The notes below the pieces were generated by a model that worked only from the letters and a program-made list of their open reading frames with translations, was not told where the DNA came from and did not search any database. A stretch of DNA of 7,897 nucleotides. Source: an uncultured delta proteobacterium. GTDB taxonomy: Bacteria > Desulfobacterota > Syntrophorhabdia > Syntrophorhabdales > Syntrophorhabdaceae. The translations under genes and the position numbers were made by a program. The stretch is from NCBI GenBank assembly GCA_903872255.1, contig CAIQJW010000007.1, positions 1-7,897 of the forward strand, read 5' to 3'. The stretch's first letter is position 1. Each line of letters starts with the position of its first letter. Positions 1 to 6,927 of the stretch are shown one piece after another.

Positions 1-1788
1 CTCGTTCTCGGCCCCGAAAAAAGCCTCAACAGGAAGATACGCGAGGCCATCCTGGCCTATAAGCTTGAAAATTACCTGGATAAGAGCGAAATACTCAATC
101 TTTATCTCAACAACATTTATATGGGACACGGCGTTTACGGTGTAGAGGCCGCTTCCCAGGTATATTTCGGGAAACATGTCGGGAATATAACACCGGCAGA
201 GGCCGCCCTGCTTGCGGGGATAGTCCAGGCGCCGTCCCGCTATACGCCGAAAAGGCACCCGGGAAATGCACGGATCCGGCAGGAATACGTCATTGAACAG
301 ATGTTCCAGAAGAAGTTCATCAATGAGAAGGTAAAGCAGCAGATACTCAAGGAAAAAGTGGCCATCAGGGAAGATGACGGGGTTTTTCAGGACAGCTATT
401 ACAAAGATCATATCTTTCGGTACATCGAAGCGAAATATGGCAAGGGCATCTTTTCCCAAAAGGCCTTTAAGATATACGCCGCTGTTGACAAGCAGATGCA
501 GAGAGCGGCCGAGGATGCAATAGTCAGGGGCCTTAACCAATATGAACAGAGAAATGGTGAATTTACGGTCCTTTACAATATACCCCATAGAAAATGGGAC
601 GATTTCAAGCGATCTGAAGAACGCGACCTTAAACTCTTTCCCGCCGCCAATGGAAAAACCTTCAAGATCCTCATATCTGAACGTGTAAAAGAGGGTTACG
701 CCATATTTGTCGGTGACCGGAAGGGGATCCTGAAAATGGACGCCTACCCCTTTAAACCGGGCGATGTGGTAAAGGGTCTATGTACAGGGGAAGACCAGAA
801 GAAGAAATTGCTTTTGTTCAGTCCGACCCGCTCATTGAAAGTTGAAGGGTCGCTCGTCAGCATTGATGTGAATACGGGGTACGTTTATGCCCTCGTTGGC
901 GGAAGGGATTTCGAAAAGAGCCCGTATAACAGGGCTACAACAGCTAAAGTGCAGGCCGGCAGCGCCTTTAAGCCGTTCATTTACGTGACCGCCCTTAAGA
1001 AAGGCTATACCCCTGATTCCATGCTGCACGATGATGCAAAGTCCTATGGGGGATGGACTCCCAGGAATTATGACGGCCGATATTCGGGGGAGATCTCGAT
1101 GAGGGACGCGGTGGCCTATTCAAAAAATGCAGCCACGGTCAGACTCCTCGAGGAAATAGGGGTATCTTCGGTAAAAGAGACGGTCAAAGATCTGGGGATA
1201 GACGCCGACGTTCCCAATAATCTTTCCATTGCGCTAGGGTCATCGAACATTACATTGCTGGAACTCGTAAAGGGGTTTGCCGTATTTGCTAACGGCGGCA
1301 GCCGGATCAAGCCCATTTTTGTCCGCAGGGTTGTTGAGATGAACGGAAAGGTCCTTGAAGATGCCGTAATTCAAAAGGAAAGGGCCCTGCCGGAAGACGT
1401 TGCCGCGTCCATGAATATCCTGCTGAAGGGCCCCGTTCAGTATGGTACCGCAAAAGGCGCATCCGCGCTTGGTTACCCTATTGCAGGGAAAACCGGGACA
1501 ACGAGCAATTATTATGATGCTTTATTTGTCGGTTATTCCCCCCATATCGCAACGGGGGTCTGGGTAGGTTTTGATGCACGGACATCGCTTGGAAAGGGTG
1601 AAAGCGGTGGGCGTGTCTGCCTTCCCATATGGATGAATTACATGGGTTCAGCATTACGGCGCTTCCCGCCCGACGATTTTGCGGCGGCGTACTCGACCCC
1701 GGCTCCGGTTCCAGCTGCAGCGGAATCATCGCCGCCGCCGCAGCGTCCCGTGATGGGCGATACAGATGCACGTAATAATCCTTATTGA
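1..1788 (+). CDS. mrcA: Class A penicillin-binding protein (PBP1A type), 3' part; 5' end outside window
   Basis: Bifunctional peptidoglycan synthase of the inner membrane: a glycosyltransferase (GT51) polymerises lipid II and a transpeptidase cross-links stem peptides in the periplasm. The frame is open from base 1, so 595 residues are visible. The membrane anchor and the first GT51 motifs, including the catalytic Glu, lie upstream. Codons 11-65 carry the later GT51 motifs (RKIREAI, EILNLYLNNIYMG.GVYGVEAAS..YFGK), followed by EAALLAG..QAPS. A linker/OB-like stretch (about codons 150-285) precedes the transpeptidase domain. All three transpeptidase motifs are intact: SxxK as SAFK (Ser codon 961-963), SxN as SKN (1120-1128) and KTGTT (from 1489). 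The C-terminus is a short Pro/Ala-rich tail. A start at 121 would cut through the GT51 motif, so that ATG is internal. The mrcA symbol rests on PBP1A-like motif spacing; the exact paralogue is uncertain. An exported protein gene follows 45 bases downstream. Confidence 0.96.
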   Translation, partial: LVLGPEKSLNRKIREAILAYKLENYLDKSEILNLYLNNIYMGHGVYGVEAASQVYFGKHVGNITPAEAALLAGIVQAPSRYTPKRHPGNARIRQEYVIEQMFQKKFINEKVKQQILKEKVAIREDDGVFQDSYYKDHIFRYIEAKYGKGIFSQKAFKIYAAVDKQMQRAAEDAIVRGLNQYEQRNGEFTVLYNIPHRKWDDFKRSEERDLKLFPAANGKTFKILISERVKEGYAIFVGDRKGILKMDAYPFKPGDVVKGLCTGEDQKKKLLLFSPTRSLKVEGSLVSIDVNTGYVYALVGGRDFEKSPYNRATTAKVQAGSAFKPFIYVTALKKGYTPDSMLHDDAKSYGGWTPRNYDGRYSGEISMRDAVAYSKNAATVRLLEEIGVSSVKETVKDLGIDADVPNNLSIALGSSNITLLELVKGFAVFANGGSRIKPIFVRRVVEMNGKVLEDAVIQKERALPEDVAASMNILLKGPVQYGTAKGASALGYPIAGKTGTTSNYYDALFVGYSPHIATGVWVGFDARTSLGKGESGGRVCLPIWMNYMGSALRRFPPDDFAAAYSTPAPVPAAAESSPPPQRPVMGDTDARNNPY

Positions 1789-1821
1789 CATAAGGACCTG
1801 GCATAAAATAGATTACCGCGT

Positions 1822-1828
1822 AAAGGAG
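1822..1828 (+). promoter_or_regulatory. Ribosome binding site deciding the start at 1834
   Basis: AAAGGAG lies 5 bases before ATG 1834. An in-frame GTG at 1828 overlaps this site, so it is unlikely to be the start. Confidence 0.75.
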
Positions 1829-1833
1829 TGACC

Positions 1834-2343
1834 ATGAAAAGGGAAAGGTTAATAATCGTTTTTGCCGCATGTTTCATACTGTTTGTACTGTCATCATGGG
1901 CTTTTGCCCAGATCAAGGCACCCGAGCAGCCGAAGGCTGCGGACAAAGACCAAACCTGGAAGATATATCTCGAATCTCAGGGCAAAAAGTATTACTTCAG
2001 TCCTGCCAGCCTGCAAATACTGGATAACCGGAAAGTTAGGGTCTGGGAAAAGATAGCGGAGAGGACTAAGGACGGTGAGGATGACGTCCTGAAGAGCCTC
2101 ATTGAACTTGATTGTTCCACAAGCAAATACCGTGTTGTCGCTTCAAAGGAAGTCGATCGGGCAACGGGCGCGGATAAACCGGAGATGTTATCCGAAAACG
2201 AACCCTGGCAGTATTTCAGTCTCGAATCGATCCTCGGCGTGCTCTATGATAACGTCTGCTACCAGGGAGGGAAAAAAATAATGGACACTTCCAAACCGGC
2301 CAAACCGAAGAAGGAAGAAAAGAAGAAGGAAGATCAAAAATAG
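1834..2343 (+). CDS. Small exported protein, surface-adhesin E-like
   Basis: A 169-residue exported protein of unknown function. Residues 1-25 form a clear signal peptide: basic MKRER, a hydrophobic core, and WAFA before Gln26 as a signal peptidase I site. Cys13 lies within the hydrophobic core without a good lipobox, so it does not look like a lipoprotein. The mature part has the pattern I associate with the adhesin-E-like family: a W-x-x-Y strand (TWKIYLES), YYFSPASL, VRVWEKI, then ELDCSTSKYRVV, and a closing WQYFSLES...LYDNVC. Cys94 and Cys142 are the only cysteines of the mature protein and could form a disulfide. The tail (from about residue 152) is rich in Lys, Glu and Pro. The 45-base gap after the PBP gene and the lack of an obvious own promoter suggest co-transcription. 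The family name comes from Haemophilus protein E, and adhesion has not been shown for homologues like this one. It could equally be a generic periplasmic protein. Confidence 0.85.
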   Translation: MKRERLIIVFAACFILFVLSSWAFAQIKAPEQPKAADKDQTWKIYLESQGKKYYFSPASLQILDNRKVRVWEKIAERTKDGEDDVLKSLIELDCSTSKYRVVASKEVDRATGADKPEMLSENEPWQYFSLESILGVLYDNVCYQGGKKIMDTSKPAKPKKEEKKKEDQK

Positions 2344-2358
2344 CACAGGTGTCGGTTT

Positions 2359-2402
2359 TTGGGTTATGGGATTCCCGGTCTTGCCTATAACCCATTACCC
2401 AA
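2359..2402. terminator. Hairpin between convergent genes, possible bidirectional terminator
   Basis: An inverted repeat lies between the stop of the exported-protein gene and the stop of mnmE. Arms 2359-2370 (TTGGGTTATGGG) and 2391-2402 (CCCATTACCCAA) pair at 11 of 12 positions around a 20-base loop. An alternative perfect 8-bp stem uses 2360-2367 (TGGGTTAT) with 2387-2394 (ATAACCCA), so the two folds compete. Placement between converging genes suits a shared terminator. Neither strand has a clean U-run after the stem, so classical intrinsic termination is only tentative. Confidence 0.5.
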
Positions 2403-2416
2403 TACCTATTTACTTG

Positions 2417-3799
2417 TCATTTCCCTATACAAAACTGGCTGAATATCGTGTTCAGGATGTCCTCGGAACAGGTTTCACCGGTGATCTCTCCCAGATGGTG
2501 AAGCGCTTCGTGAAGTTCGAAGGCCAATAGTTCCGCATGATATTCGTCGTTTTCCAGACCGTTTATAACGGTGCCGATATTGTGCGAGACCTTTTTGAGT
2601 ATGTCCCTGTGACGGATCGTCGTAATGAGAAGGGAATTTTTACGCCCTGCTTTCAACAGATTTGAAAATATTAAGGATTTGGCTTCATCCAAACCAAGTC
2701 CCGTCTTAGCTGACATTTCAATATATGATGTAATCTTTAATGATGTTAATATGTTTAAATCAATATGTCGTGTCAAATCTGATTTATTTATAATAACTAT
2801 AGATTTATATTGACTAATGACATCATATACATGCTGGTCTTCGGCAGAAAACGGCTGTGAGCCGTCGAGGACCCACACGATAAGGTCCGCCTCAGATGCC
2901 TTTTCCTTTACCCTACGAACCCCTTCCTCTTCGACGATATTTTCCGGGGTGCGTATCCCCGCGCTATCTATGAGATGCACCTTCATTCCTTTGATGTAAA
3001 GGGTCTCCTCGATCAGATCGCGGGTTGTTCCCGGCAGATCGGTGACGATCGCCCGTTCCTTTAATGCGAGGGCATTGAGAATACTCGATTTTCCGACGTT
3101 TGTCCTGCCTGCTATCAATACCTCAAATCCGCTTTTCAGGCCTTTGCCTTCGTAGTATGAAGAAACAAGGTCATCTATGTCCTTCCTTGCCTTCTTGAGC
3201 AATGCCAGGTGGCCTGAGAAATCTATATCGATGTCTTCATCGGGAAAATCGATCGATGCCTCGAAGGCGGCCAGGGCGTTTTTCAGGACATCCCGGAAAG
3301 TATTGACCTTCTTTGAAAGGCGGCCTTTCAGGTAATTGACTGCGTATTTCAATTCCTCGTCGGTTTCACTCTTGATGACGTCAAGGACCGATTCAGCCTG
3401 GACAAGGTCGATCCGACCGTTCAGAAATGCCCTTTTTGTAAATTCACCGGGATCCGCGAGGCGGGCTCCCTGGCTCAATATGGCCTTGATTATCGAGGAT
3501 TGAGCTGCAAACCCTCCATGCGAATGGACCTCTGCAACATCTTCACGCGTGTACGTTCCGGGCGCCTTCATAAAAACGGCGAGGACCTCATCGATGTCCG
3601 CGCCGTTTCCCGGGTCAAATATATAACCAAGGCGCAACGTGCCGCCTGGCAATTTTGTCGTTTTCTTTTTTGGACGGAAGATCTTTTCGAGGATAGTACG
3701 CGAATCCGGACCGCTGATGCGTATTATACTGATCCCGCCTTCACCTGGTGGTGTAGAAACAGCACATATGGTATCAACGGTTTCCGCGGCTATTTCCAC
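2417..3799 (-). CDS. mnmE: tRNA modification GTPase MnmE (TrmE)
   Basis: With MnmG, MnmE installs the 5-carboxymethylaminomethyl (or taurinomethyl-type) group on wobble U34 of certain tRNAs, using GTP and a folate derivative in the cytoplasm. The protein is 460 residues, the usual length. The N-terminal folate-binding domain opens with DTICAVSTPPGEGGISIIRISG (residues 9-30), and a helical domain follows. The inserted G domain (about 225-375) shows GRTNVGKSS (231-239), GTTRD (257-261), DSAG (278-281), NKSD (338-341) and SAK (363-365). The C-terminal FCIGK ends in the Cys motif needed for modification. The G1 loop has Thr where Pro is usual, and G3 is DSAG rather than DTAG. I chose GTG 3799 because GGAGG (3809-3805) sits 5 bases upstream and the resulting N-terminus fits the family. 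The frame stays open to ATG 3892, which would add 31 non-family residues. The chosen start overlaps jag by 26 bases. Residues about 325-367 are coded by very AT-rich DNA. It is the last gene of the leftward operon. Confidence 0.97.
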   Translation of the reverse strand: MEIAAETVDTICAVSTPPGEGGISIIRISGPDSRTILEKIFRPKKKTTKLPGGTLRLGYIFDPGNGADIDEVLAVFMKAPGTYTREDVAEVHSHGGFAAQSSIIKAILSQGARLADPGEFTKRAFLNGRIDLVQAESVLDVIKSETDEELKYAVNYLKGRLSKKVNTFRDVLKNALAAFEASIDFPDEDIDIDFSGHLALLKKARKDIDDLVSSYYEGKGLKSGFEVLIAGRTNVGKSSILNALALKERAIVTDLPGTTRDLIEETLYIKGMKVHLIDSAGIRTPENIVEEEGVRRVKEKASEADLIVWVLDGSQPFSAEDQHVYDVISQYKSIVIINKSDLTRHIDLNILTSLKITSYIEMSAKTGLGLDEAKSLIFSNLLKAGRKNSLLITTIRHRDILKKVSHNIGTVINGLENDEYHAELLAFELHEALHHLGEITGETCSEDILNTIFSQFCIGK

Positions 3800-4535
3800 G
3801 GAAGCCTCCACGCTGGCTGCGGGGATTGCCCTGATCCGCACCGTATGGTTTGCCGGTAGGGGTAATGATGACCTTCTTAATGTGCCCTTCACCTTCGCTT
3901 TTCGTTGTAACTCCCTTATTATGTTTGAAGAGAGTATGTATGATACGGCGCTCGTAAGGGTTCAAAGGATCGGTTTTAATCATTCTTCCAGTCCTTTTTG
4001 CCTTATCTGCCAATCTCTTAGCCATAATTGTTAAAGCTGTTTTTCTTCTTTCTCTATAACCATTTATATCTATTAATAATTTTAGATTATGCTTAAATTT
4101 CTTGGCAACCGCCAGCCTTAAAAGATGCTGCAGCGCCTCCAGTATCTCGCCGTCTTTACCGATAAGGATGTCACCGTCGTCACATTGAATAAGGAACAGG
4201 ATGCGGTCGGTTTTTTCGCTGATACCGGTTATCATTACGTGGAAATCGAGACCGACATGCCTGCTGAAATCTTTGAGGAACGTCTCCCCAAAAGATTCCG
4301 GTGTCTCTTCCGGCACATCACCGGTCACGGAGGGTAAGGGTGCGGCAATCTCTTCTTCAGCTGACCGCAAGTTTACGGTAATGCGGATCTTTTTTGTTCC
4401 AAGAAGCCCAAGAATGCCTTTTGTATCTACTTCTTTGACATCAATATCAAGATCCCTTTCCCCAACGTTAAGCTGAACACACGCCTTTTTGACGGCCTCT
4501 TCGTATGTTTTTCCTTCGAATTCGAATGTCTCCAT
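3774..4535 (-). CDS. jag: Jag/KhpB RNA-binding protein (SpoIIIJ-associated)
   Basis: A cytoplasmic RNA-binding protein of 253 residues, almost always encoded next to yidC. The domain order is standard. Jag_N covers residues 1-52 (FEGKTYEEAVKKA... then KGILGLLGTKKIRI). An acidic/Pro linker runs from about 57 to 82. The KH domain (84-160) has IGKDGE (125-130) at the GxxG-loop position. The R3H domain (about 163-226) contains ERRIIH with the RxxxH signature (Arg196, His200). The last about 20 residues are Gly/Arg/Asn-rich (RGGFRGNSRGNR), a likely extra RNA-contact tail. The start ATG is preceded by AAGGA 10 bases upstream, which overlaps the yidC stop codon, so translation is probably coupled to yidC. 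The gap to yidC is 13 bases. KhpB homologues act in RNA metabolism and cell-envelope control in Firmicutes; the role in this organism is not established. An AT-rich patch (about 4021-4100) codes for the KH/R3H junction. Confidence 0.95.
   Translation of the reverse strand: METFEFEGKTYEEAVKKACVQLNVGERDLDIDVKEVDTKGILGLLGTKKIRITVNLRSAEEEIAAPLPSVTGDVPEETPESFGETFLKDFSRHVGLDFHVMITGISEKTDRILFLIQCDDGDILIGKDGEILEALQHLLRLAVAKKFKHNLKLLIDINGYRERRKTALTIMAKRLADKAKRTGRMIKTDPLNPYERRIIHTLFKHNKGVTTKSEGEGHIKKVIITPTGKPYGADQGNPRSQRGGFRGNSRGNR
3805..3809 (-). promoter_or_regulatory. Ribosome binding site for mnmE inside the jag 3' end
   Basis: GGAGG on the minus strand lies 5 bases before GTG 3799. It is coding sequence of jag at the same time. 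It is the reason for preferring the shorter mnmE start over the upstream ATG at 3892. Confidence 0.65.
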
Positions 4536-4548
4536 ATATGTATCATCC

Positions 4549-6123
4549 TTATTTCTTCAACTTTTTATTGATGTAATATTGCTGGCCTATGGATGCCACG
4601 TTGTACACGAGCCAGTAAAGCACGAGTCCCGACGGGAAACCCCAGAAGATGAATGTAAAAACTATGGGCATGAACATCATCATTTTCTGCTGCATCGGGT
4701 CGGCGCTTGTCGGTGTCATTTTTTGCTGAATGACCTGGGTTACCCCCATGATAATCGGAAGCAGCCTGATCGGCAAGGTGTATCCCATGACTGTGAACGA
4801 GAAAAGATCTTCCGGTGCCGACAGATCGTTTATCCACCAGAGGAATGGTGCATGCCTCAGCTCGATAGCTCCCGATAATGCCTTGTAAAGCGCAAAAAAT
4901 ACGGGGATCTGGGGAAGCATGGGCAGGCACCCGCTCATCGGGTTTACCCCGCGCGATTTGTAGATCCCCATCAATTCCTGGTTGAGGCGGGCCTTATCAT
5001 CTTTATATTTTTCCTGCAGCTTCTTGATCTCAGGCTGAACAGACTGCATCTTCGCCATGTTCTTGAAGCTCATTATGCTTAACGGGTGAAAGACTATCTT
5101 GATGAGGATGGTAAGCAGGATAATATCAATGCCGTAATTGTGCGTGAAGCGATTAAAGAAATCAAGGAGCCATACAAGCGGTTTTGCGATAACATCGAAC
5201 CATCCGAAATCGATGATCTTCTCTGCTTTTACATTAAGGCTTGCGAGGACTTCGCTCTTTTTAGGGCCGAAATAAAGCTTGCCTGATAATTTATTGGTAC
5301 CCGATGTAAGCCGGATGTAGGGTATATTTGCGTCTGTCTTGCCCACCGATAATGTAGGTTTTGCAGCGTCCGCCGGGATATAAATAAAGGTGAAAAAGCC
5401 TTCATCAAACCCTGCGTACTGGTAATTACCGCTAAAATTAAGGGTTTCCTTGATCGTTTCGATCTGGTTCAATTTCCCGTTGAATACGAAGGGGCCTTTA
5501 AAGACATAACTGGATTCATTCTTGTCATTTATAACAGCAAAGTCCGCATACAGGGCCTGTGCCCCCGATCCTTCAACCGTAACCCCTATAAGGTAACTAT
5601 CAGGATAAAAGGTATATATTTTCTTTATCCTGGTCCCGTCCGGAAGGTTGCCCGTCATTGTGATCGTGGCGGCCGTATCGGTCACGGTCAGTTGTTGCCG
5701 GTCCGCTTTGAAATAAACTTTGTCCTGGACGCCGTTTTGGTAGATGGTCGGGTTATAGCTGTACGGCGCCACCTGTTCGATGATCTCTTTTTCTTCGGAG
5801 CCTTTGACGGCTGCTTTATACTTCTTCAGCTTTACGCTTGAGATGCCGCCGCCGAGATCCGTAAGGGCCACGTCAAGATACGGGGTGGATACCGTTATTG
5901 TCTTTACCGGCTTTTTTTCCTTTGATGCGGCAGGAGGCTGAGCGGCGCCAGGTGTTTGCTGCCCGGCCTTGTCTGCCGGTTTTGTATTGTCAGATGGAGG
6001 GACGGGCTGTGTCTCTGTCTGCGGTTTTGACTGCTGCGGGGCTTCCTTTGGCATAAAATATGTCTGAAATACAAAAAGCATGGCCATTGTAAGCACAAGC
6101 ACTATAATGGTGCGTTTATCCAT
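4549..6123 (-). CDS. yidC: Membrane protein insertase YidC
   Basis: YidC inserts and folds inner-membrane proteins, alone or with SecYEG. At 524 residues it has the long Gram-negative architecture. TM1 (about 4-24) is followed by a Pro/Gln/Lys-rich linker (25-73), the periplasmic beta domain (about 75-305), and the conserved insertase core (about 310-520). Core landmarks are the TM2 segment IILLTILIKIVFHPLS (335-349), the cytoplasmic coiled-hairpin region MAKMQSVQPEIKKLQEKYKDDKARLNQE, VNPMSGCLPMLPQIPVFFALY (393-413), and the final TM segments with FPSGLVLYWLVYN. Lys342 falls where E. coli has the essential groove Arg366, so positive charge is kept. The start ATG has GGAGG 6 bases upstream, 13 bases after yidD. 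The C-terminus is basic (INKKLKK), as expected for a ribosome-facing tail. It sits with rpmH, rnpA, yidD and jag, its classical partners. Confidence 0.98.
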   Translation of the reverse strand: MDKRTIIVLVLTMAMLFVFQTYFMPKEAPQQSKPQTETQPVPPSDNTKPADKAGQQTPGAAQPPAASKEKKPVKTITVSTPYLDVALTDLGGGISSVKLKKYKAAVKGSEEKEIIEQVAPYSYNPTIYQNGVQDKVYFKADRQQLTVTDTAATITMTGNLPDGTRIKKIYTFYPDSYLIGVTVEGSGAQALYADFAVINDKNESSYVFKGPFVFNGKLNQIETIKETLNFSGNYQYAGFDEGFFTFIYIPADAAKPTLSVGKTDANIPYIRLTSGTNKLSGKLYFGPKKSEVLASLNVKAEKIIDFGWFDVIAKPLVWLLDFFNRFTHNYGIDIILLTILIKIVFHPLSIMSFKNMAKMQSVQPEIKKLQEKYKDDKARLNQELMGIYKSRGVNPMSGCLPMLPQIPVFFALYKALSGAIELRHAPFLWWINDLSAPEDLFSFTVMGYTLPIRLLPIIMGVTQVIQQKMTPTSADPMQQKMMMFMPIVFTFIFWGFPSGLVLYWLVYNVASIGQQYYINKKLKK

Positions 6124-6136
6124 TCATTACCTCCGG

Positions 6137-6346
6137 TTATGGTACCGGGTCATATCCGCCCGGGAAGAGGGGGTTGCATTTTAAGATTCGTTTAATGCCG
6201 AGGAACATACCTCTCCATACGCCCCTTTTTTCAACAGCTTCGATCATGTACTGGGAACAGGTCGGAAAATACCGGCATTGAACGGGCAAAAAAACAGAGA
6301 AAGTTGCCCTGTATAACTTTACAGCGAAGATGATGATCTTTTTCAT
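6137..6346 (-). CDS. yidD: Membrane protein insertion efficiency factor YidD
   Basis: A 69-residue protein that assists YidC-dependent insertion at the inner face of the cytoplasmic membrane. The family signature is complete: an N-terminal amphipathic/hydrophobic segment (KKIIIFAVKLYRATFSVFLP), CRYFPTCSQYMIEAV (residues 24-38), GVWRGMFLGIKRILKCNP (42-59), and the terminal GGYDPVP. The three conserved cysteines (24, 30, 57) are present. Its ATG overlaps the rnpA stop by one base (TAATG), and only a weak CAGG precedes it, so translation by re-initiation from rnpA is likely. A strong GGAGG for yidC lies just downstream of its stop. Length and motifs leave little doubt about identity. Confidence 0.97.
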   Translation of the reverse strand: MKKIIIFAVKLYRATFSVFLPVQCRYFPTCSQYMIEAVEKRGVWRGMFLGIKRILKCNPLFPGGYDPVP

Positions 6347-6696
6347 TACCTGATGCTTGTGTGCGCAGATACTGCAGAAAGAAGGGTCTCTAGTTCCGGT
6401 GCCATCACATTCATGGAAAGCTTGTTCGGCAGTCCCTTAACCCTTATAAGGTTATTCGATCCTTCTATGAAGAGACCTTTATGTAAACGGAAAAACTCCT
6501 TTACGATCCTCTTCACCCTGTTGCGCACTACTGCAACCCCCGTTTTCTTACGTATGGTGACGGCAAATCGTCTGATACCGCACTCGTTGACCGTGGCGAA
6601 GAGGACGAAATGCGCCGTCTCTGAACATTTTGTCCATTTTACGCCTCGGAAGTCTCCCTTTTTGAGCCTCTCCTGTTTCGTCAAGGTGCGGGTCAT
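6346..6696 (-). CDS. rnpA: Ribonuclease P protein component
   Basis: The protein subunit of RNase P, which binds the catalytic RNA and the 5' leader of pre-tRNA. With the ATG at 6696 the protein has 116 residues. It opens with LTKQERLKKGDFRGV, the usual N-terminal helix/strand. It continues with RRFAVTIRKKTGVAVVRNRVKRIVKEFFR, which contains the signature RNR motif (Arg58-Asn59-Arg60) on the basic helix. The frame is open up to a GTG at 6738 (130 residues), but the extra 14 residues (AAYYPEAAYYLYL) do not look like family sequence and are encoded by a hairpin. Neither start has a convincing Shine-Dalgarno. ATG 6696 overlaps the stop of a 14-codon open frame as TGATG. The gene follows rpmH by 65 bases, and its TAA overlaps the yidD ATG. 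Identity is secure; the start is moderately so. Confidence 0.95.
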   Translation of the reverse strand: MTRTLTKQERLKKGDFRGVKWTKCSETAHFVLFATVNECGIRRFAVTIRKKTGVAVVRNRVKRIVKEFFRLHKGLFIEGSNNLIRVKGLPNKLSMNVMAPELETLLSAVSAHTSIR

Positions 6697-6713
6697 CAGA
6701 TATAAATAATAAG

Positions 6714-6736
6714 CGGCTTCCGGGTAATAAGCCGCC
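6714..6736 (-). promoter_or_regulatory. Hairpin in the rpmH-rnpA gap, just before rnpA
   Basis: On the minus strand GCGGCTT (6736-6730) and AAGCCGC (6720-6714) form a perfect 7-bp stem around a 9-base loop, followed by the T-rich TTATTATTTATAT. It could act as an attenuator or a weak terminator, set an RNA-processing point between rpmH and rnpA, or bring the upstream frame close to the rnpA start. Only the structure is seen; the role is inferred. Confidence 0.5.
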
Positions 6737-6761
6737 ACATTGGTATCAGTGCTAAAGGATC

Positions 6762-6896
6762 TCAGACCGACAGGCTTTTGCGCCCTTTTGCCCGTCTGCG
6801 CCTTATTACGTCACGGCCCGAAGCGGTCCTCATGCGTACAAGAAATCCATGTGTTCTTTTTCTGCTTTTGTTATGCGGCTGATAGGTTCTTTTCAT
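6762..6896 (-). CDS. rpmH: 50S ribosomal protein L34
   Basis: A 44-residue basic protein of the large ribosomal subunit. Reading the minus strand from ATG 6896 gives MKRTYQPHNKSRKRTHGFLVR, then MRTASGRDVIRRRRAKGRKSLSV and TGA. This matches L34 over its whole length: the KRT(Y/F)QP start, the THGF..RM.T..GR..I..RRAKGR core, and the LSV end. AAGGG stands 7 bases before the start, with a good promoter further upstream. It is the first gene of the leftward operon, directly ahead of rnpA, as in most bacteria. Nothing in the sequence is unusual for the family. Confidence 0.98.
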   Translation of the reverse strand: MKRTYQPHNKSRKRTHGFLVRMRTASGRDVIRRRRAKGRKSLSV

Positions 6897-6927
6897 CTGT
6901 CATCCCTTGATCTAATTTGGAATTATT

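Noticed and set aside
1478..1870. 130-residue open frame on the minus strand opposite the PBP transpeptidase region.
   Set aside because: Antisense to the strongly conserved KTG region, with a low-complexity product. A shadow.
3639..4034. 131-residue open frame on + strand opposite mnmE/jag.
   Set aside because: It spans the jag-mnmE junction antisense, with no motif or ribosome site. A shadow.
5086..5286. 66-residue open frame antisense to yidC with a protein-like composition.
   Set aside because: It lies wholly opposite conserved yidC codons, begins with GTG and has no convincing ribosome site. A shadow of the real gene.
4549..6123. Lys342 of YidC in place of the essential groove Arg as a possible loss of function.
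   Set aside because: Positive charge is kept, and Lys at this site is, to my knowledge, common in related bacteria. The rest of the insertase core is intact.
6346..6738. Longer rnpA starting at GTG 6738.
   Set aside because: It adds 14 residues of non-family sequence encoded by a hairpin and has no ribosome site. ATG 6696 fits the family better, though this is not proven.
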